Of a stretch of 64,000 bases of DNA, positions 29,208-41,163 are shown piece by piece (the stretch's first letter is position 1; each line of letters starts with the position of its first letter). Position numbers and translations under genes: made by a program. Source of the DNA: Eremococcus coleocola DSM 15696. GTDB taxonomy: Bacteria > Bacillota > Bacilli > Lactobacillales > Aerococcaceae. The notes below the pieces were generated by a model. It was not told where the DNA came from, made no database searches, and was given only the letters and a program-made list of their open reading frames with translations. The DNA is taken from positions 1 to 64,000 of the forward strand of contig NZ_AUAT01000011.1 of NCBI RefSeq assembly GCF_000428865.1, written 5' to 3'.

Positions 29208-29709
29208 GTTTAACTTCCTCTTCTAATCTATGAATAAAATCATTAATTAAACGACGGTGGTCATCTTCATTAATTTCATGTTTAATAATTTTTTCTGCAA
29301 TTTCAACTGAAACTGAAGCAATGGTATCTTCCATCTCAGCCAAAACTTCTTGACGTTCTCGTTCTATTCTTCTTTGGGCTTGTGCTTTCATGGCATCAAT
29401 GTCCTGATTAGCTTCTTGTTTCAACCGAATTTTCAATTCTTCGCCTTGTTTTTTTGCATCATTGACAATTTTATTGGCTTCAACTCGTGACTGAGTTAAT
29501 TTTGCCTGGGCCTCTTTATTAGCTTTTTCAGAAGCAGCCTTTAAATCATGTCCTTCATTTAACTCTTTGGTGATTAAACGTTTCCGTTGATCTAATACAT
29601 TCATTAAAGGTGTCCAAGCAAAACGATGCACACAAAAAATAAGGATTAGAAAAGAAATAAGTGTCATTAGTGCATGACCTAGGGCAGTTGGTCCTAATAA
29701 GCTTCCCAT
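29200..29709 (-). CDS. atpF: ATP synthase Fo b subunit
   Basis: 169 residues: one N-terminal membrane helix (about 12-30), then a long charged coiled coil (VLDQRKRLITKELNEGHDLKAASEKANKEAQ and onward to RLEEEVKHG). It forms the peripheral stalk dimer that holds F1. Length and pattern are normal, so the stalk itself seems conventional despite the shortened delta partner. The start follows an AAGGAGG ribosome site 19 bp after atpE. Confidence 0.95.
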   Translation of the reverse strand: MGSLLGPTALGHALMTLISFLILIFCVHRFAWTPLMNVLDQRKRLITKELNEGHDLKAASEKANKEAQAKLTQSRVEANKIVNDAKKQGEELKIRLKQEANQDIDAMKAQAQRRIERERQEVLAEMEDTIASVSVEIAEKIIKHEINEDDHRRLINDFIHRLEEEVKHG

Positions 29710-29728
29710 TTACAATTCCTCCTTGCTA

Positions 29729-29944
<216 letters not shown>

Positions 29945-29958
29945 TTATCAATTCTCCT

Positions 29959-30690
29959 TTATGCTTCTTCTTTTTCTTCAACGTGATGAATCACTTTATG
30001 AGACAGGTATACAATGGATAAGTTTACAAAAATATATGCTTGCAAACAGCCGATAAAGACTGAAAATGCTTGCCATACCATTTGTAAAGGAATTCCAATT
30101 GGCCAAGTAGCAATTCCAAAAACATTTCCTAATTCAGCGATCAATTTCAATAGAATTTCACCCGCAAATATATTACCAAACAAACGTAATGAAAGAGTCA
30201 TCATATTAATGACTTCTTCAAGAATATTATAAGGCAAGAGTGCCACTGGCTGAGCATAGGTTAAACGGAAATGTTGGAGCAAACCATATTTCTTTATTCC
30301 AAAATACTGTGATATCAGATTCATCGAAACCGCCATGGCTAAACAAACAGCTAATTCTGCTGTAGGTGATTTCCAATAAGAAATACCATCTGCTTCGACT
30401 AAAATTGGTAACCCCAACAAATTAGAGACCAAAATAAAGAGAAAGACGGTGATTGCCACTACCATGTGGGCAGGCTCCATACTATCTCCCAAAGCATCTT
30501 TAACCACACCTTCAACTAAGTTCACAATCCATTCAAAAGCTAGTTGAATTTTACCTGGATTTTCAACGGATAAGTTGCGTGTAAATAGGAAGCAGAGTGC
30601 AATTACTATGACCACAGCAGCAATCATCGATAAGACTACATTCAAACCGACCGGAATGCCGAGTAAATTAATAACTACTGTTCCATCCAC
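29959..30690 (-). CDS. atpB: ATP synthase Fo a subunit
   Basis: 243 residues with about six membrane helices. The essential Arg lies in MTLSLRLFGNIFAGE (about 165-180), and the C-terminal FVNLSIVYLSHKV is typical. It forms the ion half-channels next to the c-ring. It is the first gene of the operon; no atpI is found upstream. The start is supported by AGAAGG about 10 nt before the ATG. Confidence 0.96.
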   Translation of the reverse strand: MDGTVVINLLGIPVGLNVVLSMIAAVVIVIALCFLFTRNLSVENPGKIQLAFEWIVNLVEGVVKDALGDSMEPAHMVVAITVFLFILVSNLLGLPILVEADGISYWKSPTAELAVCLAMAVSMNLISQYFGIKKYGLLQHFRLTYAQPVALLPYNILEEVINMMTLSLRLFGNIFAGEILLKLIAELGNVFGIATWPIGIPLQMVWQAFSVFIGCLQAYIFVNLSIVYLSHKVIHHVEEKEEA

Positions 30691-30906
30691 TTTTCTACCT
30701 TCTTTCTAGCAATAGTCTAGTGATTGCTTGTGAGCTTACAATAACAAGACACAACCACAAGTGTTTTTATTGTAACACTTAATTTAGAATTTTACATTAA
30801 TCATCCTTAAATTAATAGTATTTTATTGCCCACCTATATAAAAAATTTTTAATGGTGTCTATTTTTATCTATATCAAAATTATCTAAGACTATCTTGACA
30901 TCTCTT

Positions 30907-30975
30907 AAAAAAGGAAAGAGCCTGAGCCCCATAAATACAAGGATAATCCTAGTTTCATGAGATTCAAGCTCAAAA
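30907..30975 (-). terminator. Terminator after pdhD
   Basis: Outer arms GAGCCTGA (30918-30925) and TCAAGCTC (30964-30971, one G-U pair) enclose a small AGGAT/ATCCT hairpin. On the minus strand TTTCCTTTTTT follows. The rest of 30691-30906 is AT-rich spacer that must hold the atp promoter; I see only a weak TACAAT there. Confidence 0.55.
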
Positions 30976-30988
30976 ATTATTAAATTTT

Positions 30989-32395
30989 TTATACGTGGAT
31001 TGGCATACCTAAAGCTAATTCAGCCGTATCCATAGTAACTTCGCCTAAAGATGGGTGACCATGAATAGTTAAAGCTAAGTCTTCTGCGTTCATACCAGAT
31101 TCAATAGCTAATAGTAACTCAGTTAAAACTTCTGAAGCATTAGGACCCACAATTTGAGCACCAACAATAATATTATCTTCTTTAGTTGTCACTAAACGTA
31201 AGAAACCTTCTGTTTGATTTAATGATAAGGCACGACCATTACCACCAAATGGGAATTTAGAAGCTTTAACATCTAAACCAGCTTCTTTAGCTGCTTTTTC
31301 AGTATAACCTGCAGCGGCTACTTCTGGATCTGTGAAGGCAACACTTGGCATAGCAACATAATCCACTTCATCTTTATGACCAGCAATCGCTGCAGCCGCA
31401 ACTTTACCTTCATAAGAAGCTTTATGTGCTAAGGCAGCACCGGCTACGATATCACCAATGGCATAAATATTCGGCTTATTAGTCCGACCTTGTTTGTCGA
31501 CTTCAATTAGACCACGATCGGTCATCTTGATACCGGCAATTTCTAAGCCCATTTCATCTGTATTTGGACGACGACCTACGGAAACTAGGACATAATCTGC
31601 ATTGATTTCTTCAGCTTTGCCATCAATTTCATATTTAACCGTTACAGAGTCACCATTATCAACGGCTTCTTTAGCCATTGCATTAGTATGAATGGTCATA
31701 TTACGGTTCTTCATTTCTTTTTCAACAACCCGAACTAGGTCTTTTTCAAAGGTTGGCAAGATCTGAGGCGAACCTTCTAAGATAGTTACTTCAGTGCCCA
31801 TGTTAGCATAAGCCATACCTAATTCAGAACCGATAACACCACCACCAATGACAACTAATTTACCAGGAATTTCTTTTAGGTTCAAAGCACCTGTTGAATC
31901 GATGACCCGGCCAGCAAACTTAAAGCCTGGAATTTCGATTGGACGAGAACCGGTTGCAATAATGGCATTATTATAAGAATAAGATTGAGCACCCTCTTCA
32001 TGCATAACCCGTAAATGATGTTCGTCTTGGAAGAAGGCATCCCCACGAATGATTTCAACTTTGTTCTTTTTCAATAACATTTCTACGCCACCAGTAAGTT
32101 TGGCAACGACGCTGTTATCTTTCCATTCTTGAGTCTTAGTGAAGTCAATTGCAACATCTTTAGCTGTTACACCGAAAATTTCAGAATGTTGAGCATTATG
32201 ATAGGCGTGTCCTGCTGATATCAAAGCTTTAGATGGAATACATCCAACGTTTAAACATACACCACCAATATATTGGCGTTCAATAATCGCCACTTTTTGG
32301 CCTAATTGAGCAGCACGAATCGCAGCTACATAGCCACCAGGGCCTGCTCCGATAACAACTGTATCTAATTCAATTGCGAAATCTCCTACTACCAT
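30989..32395 (-). CDS. pdhD: Dihydrolipoamide dehydrogenase (E3 of pyruvate dehydrogenase)
   Basis: 468 residues. FAD motif [20 protein letters not shown] (13-32), redox disulfide in [15 protein letters not shown] motif [20 protein letters not shown], second FAD contact [16 protein letters not shown] and C-terminal HGHPSLGE with the catalytic His-Glu pair. It reoxidises the lipoyl groups of PdhC with NAD. It is the last gene of pdhABCD, 12 bp downstream of pdhC. Confidence 0.97.
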   Translation of the reverse strand: MVVGDFAIELDTVVIGAGPGGYVAAIRAAQLGQKVAIIERQYIGGVCLNVGCIPSKALISAGHAYHNAQHSEIFGVTAKDVAIDFTKTQEWKDNSVVAKLTGGVEMLLKKNKVEIIRGDAFFQDEHHLRVMHEEGAQSYSYNNAIIATGSRPIEIPGFKFAGRVIDSTGALNLKEIPGKLVVIGGGVIGSELGMAYANMGTEVTILEGSPQILPTFEKDLVRVVEKEMKNRNMTIHTNAMAKEAVDNGDSVTVKYEIDGKAEEINADYVLVSVGRRPNTDEMGLEIAGIKMTDRGLIEVDKQGRTNKPNIYAIGDIVAGAALAHKASYEGKVAAAAIAGHKDEVDYVAMPSVAFTDPEVAAAGYTEKAAKEAGLDVKASKFPFGGNGRALSLNQTEGFLRLVTTKEDNIIVGAQIVGPNASEVLTELLLAIESGMNAEDLALTIHGHPSLGEVTMDTAELALGMPIHV

Positions 32396-32407
32396 TTATG
32401 TAACACC

Positions 32408-34042
32408 TTATCCTTCCATTAATAACAATTCAGGGTCTGCTAGGTAACGTTTAATTTCATTCATAGCTTTCTGAGCAGTAGCACCATCAATAACACGGTG
32501 GTCATAAGATAATGATAATTTAATCATCCGACCCACAGCTAATTCACCATTTTCATCGACAATTGGTTGTTGCACGATTGATCCGAAGCCTAAGATAGCC
32601 ACTTCTGGGTGGTTAATAATTGGAGTGAACCATTTACCACCAGCAGAACCAATGTTAGAAATAGTAATGGTACCATCACGCATTTCTCCAGCTGATAATT
32701 TAGAATCATGAGCCTTATTGGCTAATTCAGTAATTTCATCAGCAATATCAAACATTGATTTAGCGTTTGCATCTTTAATGTTTGGTACATAAAGACCATG
32801 ATCAGTATCAGTAGCAATACCAATGTTATAATAATTATGGTAAACAATTTCGTTCGTAGCATCATCCAGTGAAGCATTTAAAATTGGGTATTTCTTAAGG
32901 GCAGCAACTAAGGCTTTAACGGCATATGGTAAGAAGGTTAGTTTGGTATCACGTTCTGCAGCAATACCTTTGAATTTCTTACGGTGATCCCATAGTTTAG
33001 ATACTTCGATTTCATCAAAGTGAGTAACATGTGGAGAAGTATGTTTAGAGTTAGTCATTGCCTTAGCGATTGCTTTACGGGTACCTGACATTTTTTCACG
33101 GGTTGTCCGTTCTGCATTAGACACAAGTGGTGTAGCTTTCTTAGCTGGGGCTGTCTTTTCAGTTGCGGCACCTGCAGTAGCTGGAGCTGTTTTTTCAGCT
33201 GGAGCACTAGCAGTTTGGTTAGGGTTGAAGTTGTTAACATCAGCTTCAGTAACCCGGCCACCTTTACCTGTTGGCACTACTAAGTTGATATCAATGCCTT
33301 TATCACGGGCTAATTTACGTACAGAAGGCATGGCTAAGACATGACCTGCAGGAGAAGTGCCTGCTCGACCTGATACTTGACCTGGTTGACTTGCTGCTGC
33401 GGCTGGTGCTGCAGAGGCTGAGTCACTTACAGCAGGAGCTGCGCTTGAACCATCACCTTCAAAGTCAGGGGCATCAATTTCTACTAAAATGTCACCCACT
33501 TGCACAACCTGACCTGGTTGAGCATGAATTTTAACGATTTTACCTGCATAAGGAGTTGGTAATTCTTCAACTGCTTTATCATTTTGGACTTCAAGAATTA
33601 TATCATCTTCAGCAACTGTATCGCCTTCTGATACTAACCAAGATACGATTTCACCTTCATGAATTCCTTCACCTAATTCAGGTAAGGTAAAGTTAAAATA
33701 GCCACTCGCTTGGCCAGGTTGGTCAGCTGCTTTAGTAGCTGGCAAATCTTCTTCGGCCGCCGCAGTCACAGCTGGTTCTTCAGGTAAATCTTCACCTTCA
33801 TAACCTTCAGCATCAATTTCAATTAAGACATCACCCACGGTCACAACGTCACCTTCAGAAACTTTAATTGACTTAACTGTCCCAGTTACTGGAGTTGGTA
33901 ATTCTTCGACTGCCTTATCGTTTTGTACTTCTAAAATAATGTCATCTTCAGAGATTGCTTGACCTTCAGAAACGAGAATCGAAACGATTTCGCCTTCATG
34001 AATTCCTTCACCTAATTCAGGTAATGTGAATTTAAATGCCAT
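32408..34042 (-). CDS. pdhC: Dihydrolipoamide acetyltransferase (E2 of pyruvate dehydrogenase)
   Basis: 544 residues. Two near-identical lipoyl domains (about 2-78 and 117-193), each with the lipoylated Lys in [14 protein letters not shown], are joined by Ala/Pro linkers. A peripheral-subunit-binding domain ([32 protein letters not shown], about 235-270) and a second linker lead to the catalytic core, ending [11 protein letters not shown] with the active-site His. It moves acetyl groups from E1 to CoA. The linkers are Ala/Pro/Lys-rich, and the tandem lipoyl domains look like a duplication. Confidence 0.97.
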   Translation of the reverse strand: MAFKFTLPELGEGIHEGEIVSILVSEGQAISEDDIILEVQNDKAVEELPTPVTGTVKSIKVSEGDVVTVGDVLIEIDAEGYEGEDLPEEPAVTAAAEEDLPATKAADQPGQASGYFNFTLPELGEGIHEGEIVSWLVSEGDTVAEDDIILEVQNDKAVEELPTPYAGKIVKIHAQPGQVVQVGDILVEIDAPDFEGDGSSAAPAVSDSASAAPAAAASQPGQVSGRAGTSPAGHVLAMPSVRKLARDKGIDINLVVPTGKGGRVTEADVNNFNPNQTASAPAEKTAPATAGAATEKTAPAKKATPLVSNAERTTREKMSGTRKAIAKAMTNSKHTSPHVTHFDEIEVSKLWDHRKKFKGIAAERDTKLTFLPYAVKALVAALKKYPILNASLDDATNEIVYHNYYNIGIATDTDHGLYVPNIKDANAKSMFDIADEITELANKAHDSKLSAGEMRDGTITISNIGSAGGKWFTPIINHPEVAILGFGSIVQQPIVDENGELAVGRMIKLSLSYDHRVIDGATAQKAMNEIKRYLADPELLLMEG

Positions 34043-34089
34043 TTGTTTATTCTTCCTTCCTTTTACTTGAGAGCTCGATTGGTATCCTA

Positions 34090-35066
34090 TTAGAAATCTG
34101 TTGTCTCTTTTACTTTTGCAACAATATCGTTAGCATTTGGCAACCAATCTTTTTCGGCCATACCAAATGGGAAGACTGTATTTGGTGCAGATACAAAACC
34201 AATCGGTGCTTTCAGTGATAAAACAGCTCTTTGAGAAATTTCAGAGATAACTTTTTCTCCGACACCGGCTTGACGTTGAGCTTCTTGTACTACAACTACC
34301 CGACCAGTTTTTTCGGTTGTTGCAACTAAGGCTTCAATATCTAATGGGTAAACGGTTCTTAGGTCGATAATTTCAGCAGAAATACCATCTTTTTCTAATT
34401 CTTCTGCTGCTGTGATTGCTTCACGCACCATGGCACCATAAGCAATAATTGAAACATCAGTACCTTCTTTAACAACTTTTGCTTTTCCTAAAGGAATCGT
34501 ATAGTCATCTTCTGGCACTTCTTCACGGAATGACCGATATAATTTCATATGTTCTAAATAAACCACAGGGTCATTATCACGAATTGCAGAAAGTAATAAA
34601 CCTTTTGCATCATATGGGTTTGATGGGATTACGACTTTTATACCAGGAGATTGAGCAATCAGACCTTCTAGGGAGTCCGCATGCATTTCTGGTGTAGCTA
34701 CCCCACCACCAAATGGTGAACGAATGGTAATTGGTAAGTTACGGGTATTACCCATCCGGTAACGGGTCCGAGCTGCTTGTCCCACTACAGAGTCAAGTAC
34801 TTCAAAAACGAAGCCGAAGAATTGAATTTCCATCACAGGACGGAAATTTTCAAGAGCGAGACCAATTGATAAACCACCAATACCTGATTCAGCTAACGGA
34901 GTATTAAAAACACGGTCTTCGCCGAATTTATCTTGCAAGCCTTCAGTGGCACGGAAAACCCCACCATTTTTACCCACATCTTCACCAAAAATTAAAGTGC
35001 GTTCGTCACTTGCTAAAGCGATATCTAAAGCATTAGTAATCGCTTGAATCATTGTCATTTGTGCCA

Positions 35067-35067
<1 letters not shown>
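34090..35067 (-). CDS. pdhB: Pyruvate dehydrogenase E1 component, beta subunit
   Basis: 325 residues of the transketolase-like beta family: [25 protein letters not shown] (about 18-42), the active-site region [26 protein letters not shown], and C-terminal [17 protein letters not shown]. Forms the E1 tetramer with PdhA to decarboxylate pyruvate on thiamine diphosphate. Its start overlaps the pdhA stop by 1 nt. Confidence 0.97.
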
Positions 35068-36236
<1,169 letters not shown>

Positions 36237-36241
36237 CTATA

Positions 36242-36270
36242 AATTTATCACTTATCTAGCTTGTTTGCAA
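36242..36270 (-). promoter_or_regulatory. pdhABCD promoter
   Basis: On the minus strand: TTGCAA at 36270-36265, a 17-nt spacer ending TGA, and TAAATT at 36247-36242 (extended -10), about 66 nt before the pdhA ATG. Confidence 0.55.
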
Positions 36271-36399
36271 GAATTCCCTCTTAGAACCAGTGTAGTTTTT
36301 GAGTGTTTTTCTTTAATAAAACCACCGATTTATCAGCTTTTTGTACCTACTTATCGAAAGCCACTGATTGATTGTTATCAATAATTTTAAATATTGTGA

Positions 36400-36429
36400 A
36401 ATAGTACAGTATTTTAAAACTGTACTATT
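36400..36429. promoter_or_regulatory. Perfect 11-bp inverted repeat upstream of pdhA
   Basis: AATAGTACAGT (36400-36410), 8-nt spacer, ACTGTACTATT (36419-36429). It has the form of a dimeric regulator operator and shares the ACAGT/ACTGT core with the leader dyad. The adjoining TTGTGAAATA resembles one half of a Rex site only. Confidence 0.4.
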
Positions 36430-36607
36430 ATTTTATAAATCAAAATAAAAAGTCCATTCCAGTCACATTTAGCTTGATTTTCAGTTTATTAATCTGTGCT
36501 TATTAAACTAATGATTAAAGACTTTGTGATTTAATGTTTAAAGTGTTTATTCCCATTAAAATTTCTTTTTAAAATTTTGTTCTTAATCAAATTATAATTT
36601 TGACGTC

Positions 36608-36642
36608 AAAAAACCACTTAAGAACCGAAAGGTCATAAGTGG
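36608..36642 (-). terminator. opp operon terminator
   Basis: CCACTTA (36614-36620) pairs with TAAGTGG (36636-36642); an inner ACC/GGT pair lies around CGAAA. On the minus strand six Ts follow (36613-36608). Confidence 0.8.
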
Positions 36643-36665
36643 TAAAAATTTGTATAAAGTTAACA

Positions 36666-37553
36666 TTAACGCTCAACCCAATGGCCTGGTTGCACTTGCT
36701 TTAATTCAGCTTGAGCTGATAAGCTATTAGGATCAAATCGAATCCGTTGGTGGTTCCGCTCATAGTCAGGATCAGGTAGAGGAATCGCTGATAAGAGAGA
36801 CTTGGTATAGGCATGTTGGGGATGATCATATAATTGGTCTGCCTCAGAAACTTCTAGTAAACGGCCATGATACATCATTCCAATCCGATCAGAAAAATAT
36901 TTAACCATGGATAAATCATGAGCAATAAATAAGAAGGTTAAATTCTTTTCTTTTTTTAATTTCTCCAAGAGATTGATAACCTGGGCTTGGATTGAGACAT
37001 CCAAGGCTGAAATAGGTTCGTCAGCCACGATAAAATCAGGTTTAACCGCTAAAGCTCGGGCAATACCGATCCGTTGCCGTTGGCCGCCCGAGAATTCATG
37101 AGGGTATCGACTGGCATGATTTCTATTTAAACCGACTTCTTCTAAAAGCTCAAAGACTTGGTCCGTCCGGTCCTTATCATTGGCTGCTAGGTGATGAATA
37201 TCAATCCCTTCTGCAATGATATCTTTAACCTTTTTACGGGGATTTAAGGAAGCATAGGGATCTTGAAAAATCATTTGGACTCGCTTATTAAAGGCAAGAG
37301 CTGCCTTACGTCCTTTTAAATTGGCAAGGTCTTGGCCATCAAAAATTATTTTACCAGCAGTCGGTTGATATAAATTAACTAAGGCCCGTCCTACCGTGGA
37401 TTTGCCTGAGCCAGATTCACCCACTAATCCGAAAGTTTCCCCCTGATAGATTTCAAAAGAGACATCATCGACAGCTTTGACTTGGGTGGGACGGCCTTGA
37501 TTAAAATATTGTTTTAAATGGCTCACTTCAACTAAAACTTTATTTGTTGGCAT
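36666..37553 (-). CDS. oppF: Oligopeptide ABC transporter ATP-binding protein OppF
   Basis: 295 residues. Walker A GESGSGKST (about 43-51), signature [14 protein letters not shown], Walker B FIVADEPISALD, and the C-terminal peptide-transporter extension (YTKSLLSAIPLPDP). Pairs with OppD to energise peptide uptake. Its start lies 14 nt inside the end of oppD. Last gene of the operon, followed by a terminator. Confidence 0.95.
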   Translation of the reverse strand: MPTNKVLVEVSHLKQYFNQGRPTQVKAVDDVSFEIYQGETFGLVGESGSGKSTVGRALVNLYQPTAGKIIFDGQDLANLKGRKAALAFNKRVQMIFQDPYASLNPRKKVKDIIAEGIDIHHLAANDKDRTDQVFELLEEVGLNRNHASRYPHEFSGGQRQRIGIARALAVKPDFIVADEPISALDVSIQAQVINLLEKLKKEKNLTFLFIAHDLSMVKYFSDRIGMMYHGRLLEVSEADQLYDHPQHAYTKSLLSAIPLPDPDYERNHQRIRFDPNSLSAQAELKQVQPGHWVER

Positions 37554-38598
37554 CGAATCCCCCTACTTTCTTCTCTTTAAAATAAGACCATCTTTCTTTA
37601 ATATTGACTGGTGGTTCCACATCAGGTGCATCCGGGTGAAGTAACCAGGTAGCAGCAAAATGGTCTTGTGACACTTGGAATAATGGGGGCTGCTTTTGAA
37701 AGTCAATGGCTAAAGCATATTCATTTCTAGGCGCAAAAGCATCACCTTGTGGTGGATTCAATAAGCTAGGCGGGGTGCCTGGAATGGCATAAAGCTGACC
37801 CTGAGAATTAGCTGTGGGCATCGCGGTTAACAACCCCCAAGTATAGGGGTGTTGAGGATTATAAAAAATATCATCAACTGATCCCATTTCGACAAATTTA
37901 CCAGCATACATAACGGCAACCCGGTCAGCTACCTTGGCAACTACACCCAAGTCATGGGTAATAAAAATAATAGCCATGCCAAATTTAGCCTGCAAGTCTT
38001 TTAATAAATCAATAATTTGAGCTTGGATAGTCACATCGAGTGCCGTCGTTGGTTCATCGGCAATCAAGAGATCTGGTTGCCCTGCTAAGGCAATCGCAAT
38101 GACAATCCGTTGTCGTTGGCCACCTGAAAACTGATGAGCATATTGCTTCAGTCGTTTTTCTGGCTCAACAATGCCACAGGCCGCCAATAAATGAATGGCT
38201 TCTGCTTGAGCTTCTTTAGCAGACATGCCCCGCTTTTTGATTAAAACTTCCGTAATCTGCTGGCCAATATTTAAGGTTGGATTTAAAGCCGTCATGGGAT
38301 CTTGGAAAATCATAGCAATCTCATTTCCCCGAATGGTTTGCATGGTTTTATCAGATTTACCAACTAAGTCTTCTCCCTTATAAATAATTTTTCCTGATTC
38401 GATTTGGGCATTATCAGCCAATAGTCCCATTAGAGCACGGGTTGTGACTGTTTTCCCCGAACCAGATTCACCCACAATAGCCAGGGTTTCACCGGGAGCT
38501 ACTTCAAAAGACACGCCACGTATGGCTTGAACTAAGCCATCATAAGTTTTGAAGGAAAGGGCTAAATTTTCTACTTGTAATAATTTATCATTTGTCAT
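37540..38598 (-). CDS. oppD: Oligopeptide ABC transporter ATP-binding protein OppD
   Basis: 352 residues. Walker A GESGSGKT (about 42-49), signature FSGGQRQRI, Walker [18 protein letters not shown]-loop [10 protein letters not shown] and the C-terminal oligopeptide-type segment [29 protein letters not shown]. The usual C-terminal cysteine cluster (CxFxxRC) of many OppD proteins, which can bind iron-sulfur, is not present: the region reads [11 protein letters not shown]. It hydrolyses ATP with OppF on the cytoplasmic side. Confidence 0.95.
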   Translation of the reverse strand: MTNDKLLQVENLALSFKTYDGLVQAIRGVSFEVAPGETLAIVGESGSGKTVTTRALMGLLADNAQIESGKIIYKGEDLVGKSDKTMQTIRGNEIAMIFQDPMTALNPTLNIGQQITEVLIKKRGMSAKEAQAEAIHLLAACGIVEPEKRLKQYAHQFSGGQRQRIVIAIALAGQPDLLIADEPTTALDVTIQAQIIDLLKDLQAKFGMAIIFITHDLGVVAKVADRVAVMYAGKFVEMGSVDDIFYNPQHPYTWGLLTAMPTANSQGQLYAIPGTPPSLLNPPQGDAFAPRNEYALAIDFQKQPPLFQVSQDHFAATWLLHPDAPDVEPPVNIKERWSYFKEKKVGGFDANK

Positions 38599-38604
38599 AG
38601 CTGC

Positions 38605-39678
38605 CTATTCCTCCTCTCTTGGATCAAAGGCATCCCGTAAACCATCCGCTAAAATATTAAAGGACAACATCAGGACAGAAATCATTAAGGCTGGATAACA
38701 CATTAAATGAGGTAAGAAACGGAAGGTTTGATAGCCATCATTAATTAAGGTTCCTAGTGAAGCCTGAGGAGCGGGAATCCCAATACCAATAAAACTTAAG
38801 AAGGCTTCAAAAAAGATGGCCGATGGAATGGCAAACATAACTTGGACAATAATGATTCCCAGCATATTCGGTAAGATATGTTGGAACATAATCTTCAAAG
38901 GACTTTGTCCTAATACTCGGGCAGCAATCACGTATTCTTGATTTTTAAGTCGGAGGGTCTGAGCCCGTACAACACGAGACATGGTAATCCAAGATGTCAA
39001 AGCAATCGTGATAATAATAGATAAAAGACCCGGTCTTAGTAAAAGTAGCATTAAAACTACAATGACTAAATTAGGAATCCCGGTTAAAATTTCCAAAATC
39101 CGTTGCATCACCGTATCAACTTTACCGCCTAGCCAGCCAGAAATTAAGCCATAAATAATCCCGAGGACTAAATTAATTAAGGCAGCCACAAAAGCAACGA
39201 TTAAGGAAATCCGAGTACCATGAAGAATCCGAGATAAGAGGTCACGACCTAAAGCATCTGTACCCAAAGTGAAATAAACATCTGCGGGGACACCTTTTTG
39301 CGCATACACATCATAGGCAATACCTGCCCGGTTCACCCCCATCCCGTCAAAAATACCAAATTGAGCTAACCAAGGGATTTTGGGAGCGAGTTTGGCCCAT
39401 TCCGGATGTTGGGCATTGGGATCAAAAGGTGAAATCCATGGAGCTAGGAAAGCAACCCCTACAATAAAAATAGCAAAAAACAAGGCAATCATGGCACCCT
39501 TGTTCTTCTTTAAACGTCGCCAAGAGTCTTGAAAATAGTTCAAGGAAGATGCTTGAATCTGCTCATTAAGCTCAGAGTCAATTTTGATATGGCGTTCGAA
39601 TAAATCAGGACTTAAATCGGACTGAGCTTGCAAGAGTTTTTGATTATAGTCAGAAGGATATAATTTTGTTAGGGCCAT
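38605..39678 (-). CDS. oppC: Oligopeptide ABC transporter permease OppC
   Basis: About 357 residues. A long cytoplasmic N-terminus (about 60) leads to a first membrane helix, a large extracellular loop (FDPNAQHPEW...ADVYFTLGTDALGRD), five more helices and the EAA-like loop (VIAARVLGQSPLKIMFQHILPN). The ATG at 39678 is preferred because AAGGAG lies nine bases before it; the ATG at 39687 touches the ribosome site. It starts one base after the oppB stop. Confidence 0.93.
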   Translation of the reverse strand: MALTKLYPSDYNQKLLQAQSDLSPDLFERHIKIDSELNEQIQASSLNYFQDSWRRLKKNKGAMIALFFAIFIVGVAFLAPWISPFDPNAQHPEWAKLAPKIPWLAQFGIFDGMGVNRAGIAYDVYAQKGVPADVYFTLGTDALGRDLLSRILHGTRISLIVAFVAALINLVLGIIYGLISGWLGGKVDTVMQRILEILTGIPNLVIVVLMLLLLRPGLLSIIITIALTSWITMSRVVRAQTLRLKNQEYVIAARVLGQSPLKIMFQHILPNMLGIIIVQVMFAIPSAIFFEAFLSFIGIGIPAPQASLGTLINDGYQTFRFLPHLMCYPALMISVLMLSFNILADGLRDAFDPREEE

Positions 39679-39679
39679 C

Positions 39680-40621
39680 TTAATCATCTCCTTCTACAAG
39701 TCGCAAACGTGGGTCGAGTATACCATAAATAATATCCACCAAAAGGATAATCATAATTAAAATACTTGAATATAAAATAGTAATTCCCATAATCGTCGGA
39801 TAATCATTCACCAAAATGGACTTGGTAAATTGTTCGCCTATACCTGGGATAGAATAGATATTTTCCACCACTAGAGATCCGGTCATCATTGAAGCTGTCA
39901 TGGGACCAAGAATGGTTAAAAGCGGAATGACTGCATTTCTTAAGGCATGCTTTGTCACAATATAGAACTTAGAAAAGCCCTTGGCTTCGGCCAATTCTAT
40001 ATAGTCAGAGTTTAGAACTTCAATCATTTCCGTCCGCACAAAACGAGCCGACTCAGCCATCGGTTGGATGGCTAAAGCAAGGGTCGGTAAAACGGTTGAT
40101 ATAAACCCATCACGCCAAAAGGCAATCGGAAACCAAGATAAGGTTACTGCAAAGACAAATTGTAGCACAACCGCAAAGACAAAGTTAGGGACAGACCGAC
40201 CAGAAATCGCAAAAATTGAGGTAAAGGTATCGATCCAAGTGTTATGGTATACCGCCGCAATTACACCTAGGATAAGACCAACAACAGATCCAAGAACCAA
40301 GGCCTGTAAGGCTAAGATAAAGGAAGGACCAGCTCGGTCTAATAGTATTTTAGTCACTGGGGTATTATTAAATTGGAAGGAAACCCCAAAATTACCCGTC
40401 AACACATTTTTTAAATAATTAAGGTATTGGATATGCATGGGTTGATCAAGGCCATACAAGCGGTAGAGGGTCTCAACTTGACTTTGAGTCATATTTTCTA
40501 CATTGGCAAAGGGAGTTCCTGGTAAAAATTGCATTAAGAAAAATGTCACGGTAATAATAATCCATAAAGTTAACAACATGAAAAGCAGTCGTTTACCAAT
40601 AAATTTAATATAGGATTTCAT
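39680..40621 (-). CDS. oppB: Oligopeptide ABC transporter permease OppB
   Basis: About 313 residues with six membrane helices and the GTPFANVENMTQSQVETLYRLYGLDQP loop typical of OppB/DppB. The coupling loop is YIELAEAKGFSKFYIVTKHALRNAVIPLL. Starts are the adjacent ATGs at 40624 and 40621 behind AAAGGAGG; 40621 has the better spacing. The first gene after the 0.5-kb spacer that separates it from oppA. Confidence 0.93.
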   Translation of the reverse strand: MKSYIKFIGKRLLFMLLTLWIIITVTFFLMQFLPGTPFANVENMTQSQVETLYRLYGLDQPMHIQYLNYLKNVLTGNFGVSFQFNNTPVTKILLDRAGPSFILALQALVLGSVVGLILGVIAAVYHNTWIDTFTSIFAISGRSVPNFVFAVVLQFVFAVTLSWFPIAFWRDGFISTVLPTLALAIQPMAESARFVRTEMIEVLNSDYIELAEAKGFSKFYIVTKHALRNAVIPLLTILGPMTASMMTGSLVVENIYSIPGIGEQFTKSILVNDYPTIMGITILYSSILIMIILLVDIIYGILDPRLRLVEGDD

Positions 40622-41110
40622 CATAGCCTCCTTTGGCTGAAAATCTAAATGGTCAAAATGACCCAATTACCAACCAGAAAGTGCTTATTAGCTGGGTCAC
40701 AGTATAACTGAATATAAACTTAGGCCTATAAAAAGTCAAACTTTCCGCTTCAAAATAAGCTTTTTCTAAAGTGGAAAAAGGGAAGCGAAACAGAAGGGAG
40801 CGGGCAAGAAGTAGAAAATCTACGATTTTCACTTCGTTTGCCCGCCTCCGCAAGGTTGATTAGGATGGAACAAGTCGCTTTGCGACATAGAAGTTAAGCT
40901 CATCTCTTCGCTCAACTACTGTGTTTCTTGTTGGAGCACTTGGATAAATGTAGTTGAGCTCATACTTTCGCTCAACTGCTGGGGCACTATGTTGTTTCAC
41001 TCAAAGCGTTCCAATAAGTGCTCCAATAGTTGAATGAAAATATGAGTTCAACTTCATTCAATAAAGAACCACAGCAAACCACTGCGCTAAAACATCTAGT
41101 ATTTAAGTAA
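40622..41110. repeat. Hairpin- and repeat-rich spacer between oppA and oppB
   Basis: No gene is visible. A near-perfect 20-bp hairpin lies at 40801-40844 and a GTCGC/GCGAC hairpin at 40874-40886. A unit close to GTTGAGCTCATACTTTCGCT-CAAC occurs three times: 40893-40916 (direct), 40953-40976 (direct, itself a 7-bp hairpin) and 41029-41053 (inverted). TTGGAGCACTT (40931-40941) is repeated inverted at 41016-41026, so 40891-40941 and 41016-41054 form one large imperfect inverted repeat around the central copy. It could be a small non-autonomous element or a processed RNA structure. Confidence 0.6.
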
Positions 41111-41116
41111 ATAAAC

Positions 41117-41142
41117 GGGGCTGGGCTTTTTTGCCCAGCCCC
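41117..41142 (-). terminator. GC-rich terminator after oppA
   Basis: A perfect 10-bp stem GGGGCTGGGC/GCCCAGCCCC with a 6-nt loop. On the minus strand a T-rich tail follows. It should end much of the oppA transcript and so make oppA more abundant than oppBCDF. A near-copy stands alone at 60516-60539. Confidence 0.8.
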
Positions 41143-41163
41143 CATTTCAACTTAAAAATACCT

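Noticed and set aside
36395-36410. Rex-binding site (TTGTGAAATA) upstream of pdhA
   Set aside because: Only one half-site is present; the second half TTCACAA is missing, so a Rex operator is not supported.
40869-41054. CRISPR array in the opp spacer
   Set aside because: The repeated units are hairpins in mixed orientation with uneven spacing and no cas genes.
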